The notes: generated by a model not told the origin, from the sequence alone. Shown: positions 9,290 to 19,835, counted from the stretch's first letter. The stretch: DNA of 64,000 bases from Bradyrhizobium sp. CIAT3101 (GCF_029714945.1 NZ_CP121634.1:8391001-8455000); one strand, 5' to 3'. Numbers and translations are program-made.

Positions 9290-10184
9290 CGTCTCTCCTA
9301 TCGAAAATCGCGCCGGCGGCTCGGCTCCTTGCAAAGGGTTGGGGCGAAAAGAAGACCGACCTGCGGTGCGTCGGGCATGAGCATGGCGACTTGCTGCGCG
9401 CTTCGGCAGGGAATCGCACTGGCGTGATCGATGCGGGAAAAATGCAATGTCGACTGGATTTTGACTGCGCAACCAAGCGCGCGGAGCCTCGAACTCATGG
9501 CGAAATCCTTCTGCCCGCCAGCTTGGACGGAGATCGCGAATTGCCGCGTGTTCTTCCAAATTGGTTCGAACTTTCTGACCCTGCTCACACGCAATCGGGC
9601 AGCTCGTGATGAACGAGCCCGAAGTCTGAGCCGCGCCTCCGACGCGCTAAGGCAACGCTTTATCGCTGCCTGGAACACAAGGCTGCATACACGGGAATGA
9701 CTCTGTTCGACCTACGTCAACGTCGTATCGCCGTTTCAGGGTTTTGCGCCAACGCACGGCGTGGTCCGATCCGACGGCCATGGTTGGCTTTAGAAAGAGA
9801 CGATCCGCAAGAGTTCGGTTAGAAGCACCGCAATACCGATTGCATTCGACCGAAAGCTGTTAGTAGCGCACACTGATGTGACCGCGGTCGTAAATCGGCT
9901 CAAACATCGTACCACGCTGCGACTGATCAACATCGTGCAGAAAAGTGCGCGACTCACATTGATCCCGCAAACTGCAAGAGCAGGATCAGCATGTAATACC
10001 ACCGGTCAAAAAACAGAGAATCACTCCAAACGAGCGAAAACAGGAATAGATTTTCGGCCTGCAGAGTTGCGATGTCCTGGCAGGCCGGTGCAGAGATTGC
10101 TCTCGGCGATGACTCACGTAGAGAACCGCCGTTAGCGCAGCGAATGAATTGATCGAACAGAGTCTATTCGGCTTCGGAATTCAC
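9290..10184. other. No recognisable gene
   Basis: About 900 bp with short overlapping ORFs in several frames on both strands, none with a recognisable motif or convincing ribosome-binding site. It ends at the start of the broken LysR gene. Confidence 0.5.
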
Positions 10185-11044
10185 ATGGAGCTTCCGAAAC
10201 TACGCGCCTTCGTCGAGGTCGTACGGCAGGGCGGGTTCTCCAAGGCCGTCAGATTGGTGTTCGGACCCAGTCTACGGTCAGCAAGGCGGTCAAGCAGTTG
10301 GAACATGAGATCGGTGTGCCCCCTACTTGACCGGATCGGCCATCGCATCAAACTTTCCGCTGCCGACGAAATTGTTTACCGCCGTGCAATCAGGATTCTG
10401 ATTGAACGGGACGATCTAGTATCCGAACTCAACGAGCTGCGCGGCCTCAAATGCGGCATTCTCAGGCTCGGTTTGCCACCAGTTGAGAGTGGCATACTCT
10501 TCGCGAAGCTATTTGCGATCTGCCGCAACGTTATCCAGGCGTCGAGATCCGCTCGGGGAGTACGGAAGCGAGCGACTGGAGGAGATTTTGCTATCAGGCG
10601 AGGTCGAACTTGCCACCTCGTTCTTCCTGTATCGGAAGCTTTTGAATGGCAATGAGGTCAAGCGCGAGCCCCTTGCTGTTCTGCTAACCGATTGACCATT
10701 AGTTTTCGCAGTGTCAATCCCTTGACCTTTCGACATTGCGCGTGGTTCCGTTCATTCTCTTCGAAACCGGGTTTGCATTGAACCGCGTGGTTATGGACGC
10801 TTGCCGACGGCACGGCTTTGAACCGCGGGTCGTAGCGCGCACCAACCAGGTTGATTTCATCATCGAGCCTGCTGCGGCGGGCATGGGCGCCGCCTTTCTG
10901 ACAAGGATAATTGCTGAGCAACGCACGCATCGTTCGCTCGCTTGGGTACCGCTCCACGAAGCTGATACAGACTGGCAAATTGCAAGATCTGGCGGCGCGA
11001 TGCTTGTCTGTCGCCCGCCGCGAGGGCTTGGCTGGATCTGGTAG
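10185..11044 (+). pseudogene. Decayed LysR-family regulator
   Basis: Three frames together give one LysR protein: MELPKLRAFVEVVRQGGFSK, then the recognition-helix segment STVSKAVKQLEHEIGVP in a shifted frame, LLDRIGHRIKLSAADEIVYRRA and LGLPPVESGILFAKLFAICR in the first frame again, RLEEILLSGEVELATSF in another, and FETGFALNRVVMDACRRHGFEPRV to the C-terminus. At least three frame changes and an internal stop near 10695 break it, so it cannot give a working regulator. The family looks like the YbhD/CynR-like group. Confidence 0.8.
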
Positions 11045-11190
11045 CTTACACGCGCGCCGAAAGTCGTTCCGAGAACGACTGAATCGCTACCGAACGTCAA
11101 TACCGTCCTATCGCGTGCAATGCGCATTGCATCTCGTATACCACCTATACCACGAGGGGCCGGCGAACGATCGTTAGCGCCGCACGAAGA

Positions 11191-12435
11191 CTAACTGACT
11201 ATTTGACATTGACTGACGAGCTCACTCGTTTCCGGGGGCACGATAGTGTCATCTGCAACTTTGCAGGCGGCGTTCAGTGCGCTATGCAAGTCTGCGATCA
11301 GCTCGGTTGGACTTTCCATTCCCGCGTGTATGCGAAGCAACGGGCCTGGAAAAGGAAGCGACCCCTCCATTCGTTTCGGCGGCTCGACGAGCAACGCGAG
11401 ACTTTCGTACCCGCCCCACGACAGCCCAATCCCAAAGAGACGTAGGCTATTGAACAGAACCGAAAGTTGCGGCGGCGACATGGGCTTCAGAACAACTCCA
11501 AAGAGTCCGCTGGCGCCCAGAAAGTCCCTCTTCCAAATGACATGGCCTGGATCGTTGGGAAGAGCCGGGTGCAGCACCCTGTCGACGGCTGGATGAGTTT
11601 GCAGATTCTGCGCCAGGACAAGGCCATTTTCCCAATGCCGCCTCATACGCAGACCTAGAGTACGAATTCCCCGGAGGGCGAGATAAATATCATCCGGTGC
11701 GCCTATTTCGCCGAAATGCTGCGCAGTTGACTTTAGCGCGTGCCATGCCGCTTCGTTCGCAGTGGCAACGCCAAGAAACGCATCGGAATGGCCAACGATA
11801 TATTTCGTCGCAGCCTGGATCGAAATGTCGACCCCATGCTCGAACGGCCGGAAATACAGAGGAGTCGCCCAGGTGTTGTCCATGATCACAAGTGCGTCCG
11901 ACAGATGTGCGATCGCCGCGAGCGCCGGTACATCTTGCACTTCGAACGTCATGGACGAGGGCGATTCCAAGTAGACGGCCCGTGTCTTTGCGCTGATTTT
12001 CGCGGCCAATTCTGACGGCTTGGTTGGACAGAAATACTCCGCCTTGATTTGCAGCCTGGCAAGAACATTGTCCGCGAAGGCTCTCACAGGCGCGTAGACG
12101 CCATCGCTGATCAGAACCGAATCGCCCGCCTTCAGGCACGCAAGCAGCGAGTGACTACAAGCCGATTGCCCGGATGGGAAAAGAATCGAACGGTAGCCGC
12201 CCTCTAACTTACAGATCGCGGTCTCCAGAGCACGCGACAGGGGCGTACCGAAGCGACCGTAGCTGGGATTGTCTTTGTTCCGGATGTCCCATTCCTCTAA
12301 GGTCTCCGATACGATGGTAGATCCGCGATAGATCGGCACATTCACCATCCCAGCATGTTCTGCCGGCGCACGGCCGAGCCGACATAGTAGAGTTTCGGTG
12401 TCTCTTACGTCCTTTTCGTCCTGCAAATACTTCAT
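11191..12435 (-). CDS. metC: Cystathionine beta-lyase-like PLP enzyme (MetC family)
   Basis: A cytosolic gamma-family PLP enzyme of the cystathionine beta-lyase type, which would split cystathionine to homocysteine, pyruvate and ammonia. The 414-residue frame has NPSYGRFGTPLSRALETAICKLEGG, the cofactor segment FPSGQSACSHSLLACLKAGD, VYLESPSSMTFEVQD, IMDNTWATPLYF and the Schiff-base lysine in SIQAATKYIVGHSDAF. A tail rich in Thr, Glu and Ser extends past the usual C-terminus. It stands alone on the minus strand, with an operator-like repeat about 320 bp upstream. Substrate choice within the family cannot be settled from motifs; rhizobitoxine, made by some bradyrhizobia, is known to inhibit this enzyme class. 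Confidence 0.85.
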   Translation of the reverse strand: MKYLQDEKDVRDTETLLCRLGRAPAEHAGMVNVPIYRGSTIVSETLEEWDIRNKDNPSYGRFGTPLSRALETAICKLEGGYRSILFPSGQSACSHSLLACLKAGDSVLISDGVYAPVRAFADNVLARLQIKAEYFCPTKPSELAAKISAKTRAVYLESPSSMTFEVQDVPALAAIAHLSDALVIMDNTWATPLYFRPFEHGVDISIQAATKYIVGHSDAFLGVATANEAAWHALKSTAQHFGEIGAPDDIYLALRGIRTLGLRMRRHWENGLVLAQNLQTHPAVDRVLHPALPNDPGHVIWKRDFLGASGLFGVVLKPMSPPQLSVLFNSLRLFGIGLSWGGYESLALLVEPPKRMEGSLPFPGPLLRIHAGMESPTELIADLHSALNAACKVADDTIVPPETSELVSQCQIVS

Positions 12436-13384
12436 GACAACTTCTCTTCAATCGCACTGCCTTCCCGCTCGCGCCACGTTGCCAGGCTGCGGGGCCACCT
12501 GCCTGCTTCGGCTGCATTGGTGCAACAACGATGCCAACCTCGAGCAATGCGACTGCGACCTCATCCGTGACTCCTCTTGAACGGTGATTTGCCGTATTCA
12601 ATGCGACTTTGACCCCCGCTGACATTTACGAGCAGCATGCTCAGCCGCGCTGACTTCTGCGATTACTTTTGGTTTTGCAATTCAGCTCGCCCACATCGAG
12701 ATCGGCTTTCGTTGTAAGGAGTGAGACATTTTCCGATCATGATCGAAAGGTCTTGAAACGAACGTAAGGTCAAGTTGTAAACTACCAAAACTGGGGAGGC
12801 ATCGGGGCCTTCGACAGCTCGCGAACGAGGATTGTGAATGTCTCAAACGCAAATGTTTGCGCCACGACCATCCGTCACGCCCCCCGATCAGCTCCGGCAA
12901 GACGCGCGCAAATACCTGCGTGTGCCTGCTGGAGAACAACGGCAATGCCCCTTCGTTCGAGGCGTGACCAGGCTCCAGACGGACATTCTTGCGAGCAGCC
13001 ATCGCCGAACAGGTGTGGCTGAGGTCTATGCCAATAGCTTACCGCGCAGTATCGCCGAGATTCCGGAACTCGGCCATGACTGCTCGCAGCAGTTAAACAG
13101 CACCCGAGTTGGGCGCCCTTCTCTGCGTGATCATCAGAGAGCACACATCCGACTGGTGCACCGTTCGCAATGCATGACACACCCTATGCAAGTTGCAGCT
13201 TTGCGTTTGGTTTCGTGCAACTGTTCGGATCGGACTCTAAAATCGGGTTAAGCTCCGCGCTGACCGGCTCTGGCGAGACAAGGTCGGCCTGCTGACGCGC
13301 AAGCTCATGCGCATGTCCCGGAGTGTTCACCCAGATAGGATCATAGCCATGCTCAAAACCCATGCCCTTCGACGGAGCGACCAC
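12436..13384. other. Intergenic region with no recognised gene
   Basis: About 950 bp between the divergent metC-like and hisC-like genes. Overlapping ORFs occur on both strands around 12682-13251, but none gives a recognisable protein. It holds one copy of the MerR-operator-like repeat (12752-12780). Confidence 0.5.
12752..12780 (-). repeat. Copy of the MerR-operator-like block
   Basis: On the minus strand the block reads TTACAACTTGACC-TTACGTTCG-TTTCAAG. It shares the ACAACTTGAC start and the TTCAAG end with the copies at 18439, 19836 and 24745, and has an ACGT core as at 8861. It reads toward metC, about 320 bp from its start, so it may be a regulated promoter for that gene. Confidence 0.55.
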
Positions 13385-14476
13385 ATGTCAGACGCAAGGC
13401 TGCTAAGCGCACTCTCATCTCTTTCGCACGTGGCAAAGCAGTTAGAAGTTCCGCCACCTGCTCTCCCCGCGCTTGACGCAACTTGCGTCAAACTCAACAT
13501 GAATGAGAACCCGTTTCCACTGCCGCCAGTTGTCAAGAAAAGCGCGATTGCAGCGTTTGAGCGGCATTATTTATACCCGGAAGATGACAATGTAGGCTTA
13601 AGAGAGGCTGCCGCCTCTGCTTACGGGCTTTCCGCCGAACAGGTGATCGCGGGGAACGGATCGTCCGAACTTCTCGGCATCATCTACAAAGCGTTCCTCG
13701 CTCCAGGTGACGCCGTAGCGATGATGTCGCCCGGATTTTCGTTCAACCGCAAGCTCGCGATGTTGCACGAGGCCCAATTTCTGGAGATTGGGTGGGGTCA
13801 GGATCACTCCTTGCCGACGCAGCAACTGCTTTCCGGCCCCGTTCGCGATGCCAAATTTATCGTGCTAGCCAATCCGAACAATCCGACGGGAACGTTTATT
13901 GCGATCGCCGAAATCGAAAGGCTCGTAGCGCAATCTGATCGACTGATCGTCCTTGACGAAGCGTATGTCGACTTTGCGCCGGACAATGGACTACGGCTCG
14001 TCAACCGCTATTCAAATGTTCTGCTCCTGCGCACGTTCTCGAAAAGTTATGCCACGGCCGGCCTCCGCATTGGTTTTGGCTTCGGTCATCCCGAGCTCAT
14101 CGGCAGGCTTCGTACCATGCAGAACCTCTTCAACATGAACGTGATTGGTCATGCGGTCGGCATGAGCATCATCGAGCATCGAGACGCGTTCGAGGAGAAC
14201 CATCAATATGTCGTGCGTGAAAGAGAGCGAACAAGCGTCGCGCTATCAGCACTTGGATTTACCGCATTGCCGTCCCACGCCAACTTTCTGCTAGCTCGCG
14301 TGCCCGAAGGACACGACGGCGCGTGGTGGCAAGCCGCACTGCAGAGACGGAACGCGCTTGTTGCGTTCTTTCCCGAAAGCGGTCTGGAGAATTTCATACG
14401 CATTAGCATCGGCACAGAAGGGCAAATGGATGCGCTTCTTTCAACCGTCAGTGATATTCTTTCGTCGCCGAACTGA
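13385..14476 (+). CDS. HisC-like fold-type I aminotransferase
   Basis: A 363-residue PLP aminotransferase of the histidinol-phosphate aminotransferase family. It has KLNMNENPFPLP near residue 40, ANPNNPTGTF, VLDEAYVDFA and the Schiff-base lysine in FSKSYATAGLRIGFGFG, with FIRISIGTEGQMDALL at the C-terminus. ATG 13385 follows GGAG by 7 bp; a longer frame opens at 13307 without support. The next gene, a flavin monooxygenase, starts 44 bp downstream on the same strand, so the two are probably cotranscribed. With no his genes nearby it may act on another amino or keto acid in a special pathway. Confidence 0.85.
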   Translation: MSDARLLSALSSLSHVAKQLEVPPPALPALDATCVKLNMNENPFPLPPVVKKSAIAAFERHYLYPEDDNVGLREAAASAYGLSAEQVIAGNGSSELLGIIYKAFLAPGDAVAMMSPGFSFNRKLAMLHEAQFLEIGWGQDHSLPTQQLLSGPVRDAKFIVLANPNNPTGTFIAIAEIERLVAQSDRLIVLDEAYVDFAPDNGLRLVNRYSNVLLLRTFSKSYATAGLRIGFGFGHPELIGRLRTMQNLFNMNVIGHAVGMSIIEHRDAFEENHQYVVRERERTSVALSALGFTALPSHANFLLARVPEGHDGAWWQAALQRRNALVAFFPESGLENFIRISIGTEGQMDALLSTVSDILSSPN

Positions 14477-14520
14477 CCCCAAACCAATAGCCATCCTGCT
14501 TCACTACATGAGGTGATCGA

Positions 14521-15549
14521 GTGACAAGTACTTTCCCTTCAAAACTTTCGTTCGGCATCTTCGATCACCTGGACGCGGACGGTCATGACGTAGCCAAACA
14601 GTATAGCGATCGCCTCCTACTTGCCGAGGCATGCGATCGACTGGGATTCTATGCGTATCATCTAGCAGAGCACCACTGCACTCCGCATGGGAGAAGCCCC
14701 GCACCAAATCTGTTCTTGTCGAGCGTCGCACAGCGCACATCACAGCTTCGCGTCGGTCCGATGGTCATGCTGCTTAGTCTTCATCACCCGCTGAGGGCCT
14801 TCGAAGAGGCGTGTATGCTGGACCACTTGAGCGGCGGCCGACTTGAGCTTGGCATCGGACGCGGCTCACTTCCAGTGGAATTGGGCTATTTCGGGGTTAG
14901 CGCCGAGGCGGCACCAGGCCGTTATGCAGAGGCCAGCGAAATCCTTGTCAAAGCCATGCGAGGCGGCTCGCTCTGCTACGAAGGGGATCACTTCCGGTTG
15001 GACGACGTTCCATTGACGCTAACGCCTTATCAGCGACCGCATCCGCCGACATGGATCGCCGTTAATCAACCCGGCTCGGCAAGCTGGGCCGCTGAGATTG
15101 GCGCAAACATCGCAAGTATCGGACCTGCATCCTCTGTTCGGAGGATTACTGATGCGTACCGCTCGCGTCGAGAGGTACGTCCAGATGTGAATGGTCAATC
15201 GCCGTTTCTTGGCTTGCTCCGCATGGTTGTGGTGGGCAACACTGAAGCAGATGCTTATGCACTTGCTGCGCCGGCTTACGATCGTTGGCTCGAGAGCTTC
15301 AAGTTTCTTTATGAGCGCAACAAGATCCCCACTCCACCGAACCTCCCCCTGACTTTCGATGCAGCAATCGAGAGTGAGCTGTGCGTCGCGGGGACCGCCT
15401 CTTCGATCAGGCACACTCTTCTTAACCATCTAGAGGAGGCGGGTGCCAATTACCTTCTTTGTCAGCTCGCATTTGGGGACCTCTCTCTGGATGCTTCATT
15501 GGCCACGGCAACGATCATTCGCTCCGAAATCATCGCGGGCGCTGGCTGA
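14521..15549 (+). CDS. Luciferase-like (LLM class) flavin-dependent monooxygenase
   Basis: The 342-residue protein has the bacterial luciferase-like fold signatures: LSFGIFDHLD at the N-terminus, AYHLAEHHCTPHG, LRVGPMVMLLSLHHPLRAFEEACMLDHLSGGRLELGIGRG and a C-terminal GTASSIRHTLLNHLEEAGANY. Such enzymes use reduced flavin from a partner reductase. The start is GTG with AGGTGA just upstream. It follows the HisC-like gene at 44 bp, and a flavin reductase lies convergent just downstream (15643-16143), a plausible partner. Its substrate is unknown. Confidence 0.87.
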   Translation: MTSTFPSKLSFGIFDHLDADGHDVAKQYSDRLLLAEACDRLGFYAYHLAEHHCTPHGRSPAPNLFLSSVAQRTSQLRVGPMVMLLSLHHPLRAFEEACMLDHLSGGRLELGIGRGSLPVELGYFGVSAEAAPGRYAEASEILVKAMRGGSLCYEGDHFRLDDVPLTLTPYQRPHPPTWIAVNQPGSASWAAEIGANIASIGPASSVRRITDAYRSRREVRPDVNGQSPFLGLLRMVVVGNTEADAYALAAPAYDRWLESFKFLYERNKIPTPPNLPLTFDAAIESELCVAGTASSIRHTLLNHLEEAGANYLLCQLAFGDLSLDASLATATIIRSEIIAGAG

Positions 15550-15642
15550 ACATGAGGCTCTGCGTCCCGCTGCCGGCAGCCCCCTTCGGCGCTTCATTTC
15601 GGGGGGGGGCGACCGCCAGTTTTGAAGTGAAAAGCAAAACGC

Positions 15643-16143
15643 TCAGCCGAGCGGTAATGTTCGAAGTTCGCCGCGACAGTTGATAAGCGGATAGCCGTCT
15701 CCTGAGCGGACCGCCACGGTTCGGCCGATGAATACTCCGTGCGTGCCGATGACTTGGTAGTGCTGTAAAACGCACTCGAGAGCGCATATTGCGCTTTGCA
15801 ATAAAGGTACATCGAGAATCCCCTGGACCCAGGGAGCCGTGTCGAACCGTTGGGCTCCTTTAGAGCCATCCCGGCCGGCGAATCGCAGAGCGATGTCCTG
15901 ATGATCAATAGCAAGGAGGCTCACGCCAAACCTGCCGTTCGCAAGTATCGCATCGTGTGTCCCGGAACTGATGTTGATGCCCACCAGCAAACAGGGCGGT
16001 TCTATGCAAATCGAGGCAATAGAACTCACCGTTAACCCACGCCGTGCGAGCGCCGTTCCTGTCGCCACGATGGCAACGCCGCTGGCCAGATTTCGCATGG
16101 CCTGGCGAAACTCGGCCGCCTCGATTGATTGAATGTCACTCAT
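15643..16143 (-). CDS. Flavin reductase domain protein
   Basis: The 166-residue protein belongs to the flavin reductase-like FMN-binding family: FRQAMRNLASGVAIVATG, GLTVSSIASICIEPPCLLVGINISS, FGVSLLAIDHQDIALRFAG, and a C-terminal HGVFIGRTVAV. These proteins supply reduced flavin to two-component monooxygenases. Start ATG 16143 is preferred to an upstream in-frame TTG. It ends about 95 bp from the luciferase-like gene, on the opposite strand. Confidence 0.87.
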   Translation of the reverse strand: MSDIQSIEAAEFRQAMRNLASGVAIVATGTALARRGLTVSSIASICIEPPCLLVGINISSGTHDAILANGRFGVSLLAIDHQDIALRFAGRDGSKGAQRFDTAPWVQGILDVPLLQSAICALECVLQHYQVIGTHGVFIGRTVAVRSGDGYPLINCRGELRTLPLG

Positions 16144-16275
16144 GTGGCAAGACAACCGAGGATTTGCATCCCCCTGGTGGGGATGTGCAAGTTCTCGGCT
16201 TAGCTGCGTGCGGGCATTGTCTTGCTTGCGGCTCTCGGCGCGCGTGTCGAAGTAACCGGCTTGAGACTTTGCGTG

Positions 16276-17103
16276 TCATTGATGCGCCCCCTGACTCCAG
16301 CGTGATTTATTTGAAATCAGCGCGCGGGTTGCTGCCGTTACGTCGGTCTGCCGCATTAGGCTCTCGCCCACAAGGAAGGTTGCTATACCGGCTCGCGAGA
16401 GCCGCTCGAGATCAGTGAACGCACAGATTCCGCTTTCGCTGACAATCAGTCGATCCTTCGGGATGAGGGGTGCTAGCATTTCGCTTGTCTTGAGATTTGT
16501 CACAAACGTGCGTAGGTTGCGGTTATTGATACCAATCATCTGCGAGCGAAGTGTCAGGGCGCGATCGAGTTCGCAGCGATCATGGATTTCGATCAACACG
16601 TCCATACCGTATGCTAAGGCCGCAGCCTCGAGGTCGCGGGCAGCCTCGTCGTCCAGCGCGGCCATAATCAGCAGAATGCAGTCGGCACCACGGGCGCGAG
16701 CTTCGACCACCTGGTAAGTGTCGAAAATGAAATCCTTGCGCAAGACCGGCAGGTTTGTGGCGGCGCGCGCCATCTCCATAAAGTCAAGGTCACCCATAAA
16801 AGAGGGTTTGTCCGTTAAGACTGAAAGGCAAGCCGCGCCCCCTGCTTCATACGATCTGGCGAGCGAAGGCGGATGGAAGTCGGCGCGAATGAGCCCCTTC
16901 GACGGCGACGCTCTCTTGATTTCAGCGATCAGGGCATAGCCGCCAGATGCGTGCTTTTTGCGAATTGTGTTTAGAAAGCCTCGCGGGGATGGCGCGTACC
17001 GTGCGCGCGCGTCGAGCTCGGCGCGCGAAAGCGCGCGTCTTGCCGCTGCAATTTCTTCCCGCTTATAGATCTCAATTCTCGTCAGAATGTCGGGCTCAGC
17101 CAT
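16276..17103 (-). CDS. trpC: Indole-3-glycerol phosphate synthase
   Basis: TrpC closes the ring of the carboxyphenylamino-deoxyribulose phosphate intermediate in tryptophan synthesis. The 275-residue protein has the conserved [12 protein letters not shown] (catalytic Lys), [52 protein letters not shown] and VSESGI. It starts 5 bp after the trpD stop, so trpD-trpC form an operon. No trpE, trpG, trpA, trpB or trpF lies near. Confidence 0.94.
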   Translation of the reverse strand: MAEPDILTRIEIYKREEIAAARRALSRAELDARARYAPSPRGFLNTIRKKHASGGYALIAEIKRASPSKGLIRADFHPPSLARSYEAGGAACLSVLTDKPSFMGDLDFMEMARAATNLPVLRKDFIFDTYQVVEARARGADCILLIMAALDDEAARDLEAAALAYGMDVLIEIHDRCELDRALTLRSQMIGINNRNLRTFVTNLKTSEMLAPLIPKDRLIVSESGICAFTDLERLSRAGIATFLVGESLMRQTDVTAATRALISNKSRWSQGAHQ

Positions 17104-17108
17104 CTTGT

Positions 17109-18122
17109 CTATTCGGCGTTGGAGACTGCGACCAGATGCTTCAGGCGCGCTGCGGCGGCACCACTGTCAAGTGACTCCCGCCCGATAGCGACGCCTTCCT
17201 TCAAAGTTGTGGCCCGACCGGCCACTATAAAGGCCCCTGCCGCGTTCAAGAGAGCAACATCGCGATATGGGCCTGGTAGGCCCTCGAGCACGCTTCGTAG
17301 TGCTATCGCGTTGGTATGAGGGTCCCCACCCTTCAGCCTCTCCTTTCCGTAACGCGGGAGGCCAGCTTCTTCCGGCGTCACCTCGAACGTGCGAATTTGG
17401 CCTTTGTCGAGGGCGCTGACAAAGGTGGGACCGGTGAGCGTCATCTCGTCAAGCCCATCGCAGCCATGCACCACCCACGCCGCTTCCGCACCGAGCCTTT
17501 TGCAGACTTCCGCTAAAGGCTGCACCCATTGGCGCGAAAACACGCCAATCATCTGCCGCTTCACCCCCGCGGGATTGCAGAGCGGCCCGACGAGATTAAA
17601 TATTGTGCGGGTCGCGAGCTCGACCCGGGTTGCGCTAACGCTTTTTAGCGCCGGATGGTGGTCCGGCGCAAACATGAACCCGATGCCGGCGTCCCGGACA
17701 CAGCGAGCGACATCTTCTGGCTTCAAGTCGATTTTCACGCCCAGGGATACCAGTACATCGGCCGAGCCCGAGCGTGAGGAGAGTGCGCGGTTGCCATGCT
17801 TGGCGACAGGAATGCCGGCGCCCGCGATGATAAAAGAGGTACATGTCGAGACGTTGAACGAGCCCAGACCGTCGCCGCCCGTGCCCGCAATGTCAATCGA
17901 ATCGGCGGGTGCATCGACCCGCAGCATTTTGCTGCGCATCGCGGAAACCGCACCGGTGATTTCTTCAACTGTCTCGCCGCGCACCCTCAGCGCCAGCAGC
18001 AACCCGCCTATCTGCGAGGGCGTCGCCTGGCCCGACGTCATAATGTCGATCGCCAAAGCCATTTCCTGGTGGCCCAACGGGACGCCGCTAGCGACTTTGC
18101 CCATGATCAATTTGAGATCCAT
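17109..18122 (-). CDS. trpD: Anthranilate phosphoribosyltransferase
   Basis: TrpD joins anthranilate to phosphoribosyl pyrophosphate. The 337-residue protein has the family's [14 protein letters not shown] phosphate-binding loop, [35 protein letters not shown] and [14 protein letters not shown]. The frame opens at GTG 18125, but ATG 18122 is adjacent and gives [13 protein letters not shown]. It is the first gene of trpDC; the anthranilate would have to come from enzymes encoded elsewhere. Confidence 0.94.
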   Translation of the reverse strand: MDLKLIMGKVASGVPLGHQEMALAIDIMTSGQATPSQIGGLLLALRVRGETVEEITGAVSAMRSKMLRVDAPADSIDIAGTGGDGLGSFNVSTCTSFIIAGAGIPVAKHGNRALSSRSGSADVLVSLGVKIDLKPEDVARCVRDAGIGFMFAPDHHPALKSVSATRVELATRTIFNLVGPLCNPAGVKRQMIGVFSRQWVQPLAEVCKRLGAEAAWVVHGCDGLDEMTLTGPTFVSALDKGQIRTFEVTPEEAGLPRYGKERLKGGDPHTNAIALRSVLEGLPGPYRDVALLNAAGAFIVAGRATTLKEGVAIGRESLDSGAAAARLKHLVAVSNAE

Positions 18123-18778
18123 CACGTGCTCTTGAGCCTGTCGGTATTAGTAACGCTTACGGAAGTTCGGGAAATTAAGTGCTCATATGCGAGCGACGTG
18201 AAAGACTGGAGCTTTGGCTGCCTACGGCCTTCCGCCTGTCCGGCGACACTTCTGGCCTCCACAAAGGCCGCGCCGACTACTGTCCGGCAACATCCAGCGA
18301 AGCGCGCGGCAGCTGTAAGATGCTCCAGATCGCGTTTTTGCCACGCCCGCTACCTTCATATCAGCATTCATGTGCACCACGAGCGTAGCTGCGCCATTGG
18401 CGAGCCAGTCACCTTGCCTCGCGATCGATTTTCAAAGCTTACAACTTGACGCTGCGGCAGCTTCAAGCCATTTCGGTGAGCGACCTCGAGGCCATACTCA
18501 CAAAAATAAGCAGACTAGCGCCGCCACCGGGCGTGCATGAACCTGGCATACATTTGCCACACTGATTAGCCTCGACGCCCTTCCGACCCGCGATCAGGAG
18601 GCCTCGCGTACCGGACCTTGGTCAATATCTCTGCCGAGACCATCCTCCCGCGGGCTGGTCGCCTCGGGGACTGGTCAGCCTAAAACAAAGGCTGCGCTTC
18701 ACGAAATAGGAGAGTATTCCCTCCTCCCCCATCCGAATGGAACTGCCTAGCCTGCTTCGGCTTAGCAACAAGTAGGCA
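18123..18778. other. Non-coding stretch with an operator-like repeat
   Basis: About 650 bp with only short, unsupported ORFs. It contains the repeat copy at 18439-18469. Confidence 0.5.
18439..18469 (+). repeat. Copy of the MerR-operator-like block
   Basis: Reads TTACAACTTGACGCTG, then a variable part, then TTCAAGCC. It is nearly identical at both ends to the copies at 19836 and 24745 but lacks a full ACGT core. No gene start follows within 300 bp. Confidence 0.55.
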
Positions 18779-18988
18779 ATGCTTAGGAACCGATCTCGTC
18801 GATGGTGCAAAGAAGACGACGGACGACTTCTCGACCTCGCGTCAAACAAGGAGCCGCCGAAGAGAATTTCTATCCTGCTCGAGAGGAGCGAACGGGCTGT
18901 CGCTCTGCGGCTCAAGAAATTGCGATCGACACCTCCAAGCTGCCGGGCTTACCTTGAGAAGTTCGCCTGTTTGACCTCGCGCCCGTAG
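18779..18988 (+). CDS. Small Myb/SANT-like helix-turn-helix protein
   Basis: The 69-residue product has the spacing of a small Myb-like DNA-binding family common in rhizobia: WCKEDDGRLLDLA, then ISILLERSERAVALRLKKL. The ribosome-binding site is weak. Function unknown; possibly a regulator fragment. Confidence 0.5.
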   Translation: MLRNRSRRWCKEDDGRLLDLASNKEPPKRISILLERSERAVALRLKKLRSTPPSCRAYLEKFACLTSRP

Positions 18989-19555
18989 CGGGAAGGTCAA
19001 TCAGGTGACTAAAGGGACGGGCATTATTCGTCGCACCGCCTTCTCCGGCAGTGCGCTCCATTCCTTGTGACACTGCTTGCGAGCTTCATTCCTTTCGCCC
19101 GCATCACGGCTCATGCGGGCACCATCGCGCCGGATATTGCTTTTCCTGCCCCCTGAAAAAGGGGACACCTGGCTTCAATTGAGTAGCAACGCATGCGCCC
19201 GAACGGAGAAACTCCACCTGCCCAAAGACCAGTGATAGCCCGGCGCTTGGTGTCCAGGTGATTGCCGAGGCCCGGACGATGCAGTCTTAAGACGGAGGCG
19301 TTCAGAAGAAACCCCCGCCGATTTACTCGGCGGGGGCTCTGCAGGTGGATGACGCGAGGCTCGCGAAGGAGGTGTCGCATCAAGGACCCGCACTCATCGG
19401 ACGCTATGACCACCAGCTGTTTGCATCAGCGCCTTACGTCCATGATCGCGTATGGTCGATAAGAAAAGATTCGGTTGCGCAAAGACGCCCATCGGCGTTG
19501 TCCAATGAACCGCCGAGTACGCACGCTCTCCCACACTCCGCTGTTGTTATGAGTA
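18989..19555. other. Non-coding stretch with a GC-rich hairpin
   Basis: No convincing gene. The notable element is the inverted repeat at 19312-19336. Confidence 0.45.
19312..19336. terminator. Strong GC-rich hairpin
   Basis: CCCCCGCCGA and TCGGCGGGGG form a perfect 10-bp stem around a 5-nt loop (TTTAC). There is no clear run of T on either side, so it is a terminator candidate or a remnant of a mobile element end, not a certain terminator. Confidence 0.5.
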
Positions 19556-19735
19556 TCAGAACGCTCTGCGCTTCGACAATTCAGTCGGGCGTTCTGTAAT
19601 GCGGGATGTCGGCCGCAGGTGGACCGTGTGCAAACGATAGCGCTCACGCCTCTTTCGAGAACGCCATGCACGGATACCGTACCCAGCTGCGAAACCCACA
19701 AACAAAATCGGAAGCAGCACTAGAAACAGCGTCAT
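19556..19735 (-). CDS. Small single-pass membrane protein
   Basis: A 59-residue product with an N-terminal membrane helix (MTLFLVLLPILFVGFAAGYG) followed by a basic segment (RAWRSRKRRERYRLH). Short proteins of this pattern are widespread in Bradyrhizobium; function unknown. The open frame extends upstream to 19939, but the ATG at 19735 gives the natural membrane-protein start. Confidence 0.6.
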   Translation of the reverse strand: MTLFLVLLPILFVGFAAGYGIRAWRSRKRRERYRLHTVHLRPTSRITERPTELSKRRAF

Positions 19736-19835
19736 TGAGAAGTCTCTCTTTCCAAAGCAATTGCGCTTTCCGGGGCGACAAGCGAAGACATCATGAAGCG
19801 CCTTGTTGTTTGTGCTGACACTACCCTTGTCGACT

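Noticed and set aside
13153..13170. Sigma-54-like sequence upstream of the hisC-like gene (TGGTGC-ACCGT-TCGCA)
   Set aside because: Only the GG/GC pair fits well, and no TGT-N10-ACA site was found upstream.
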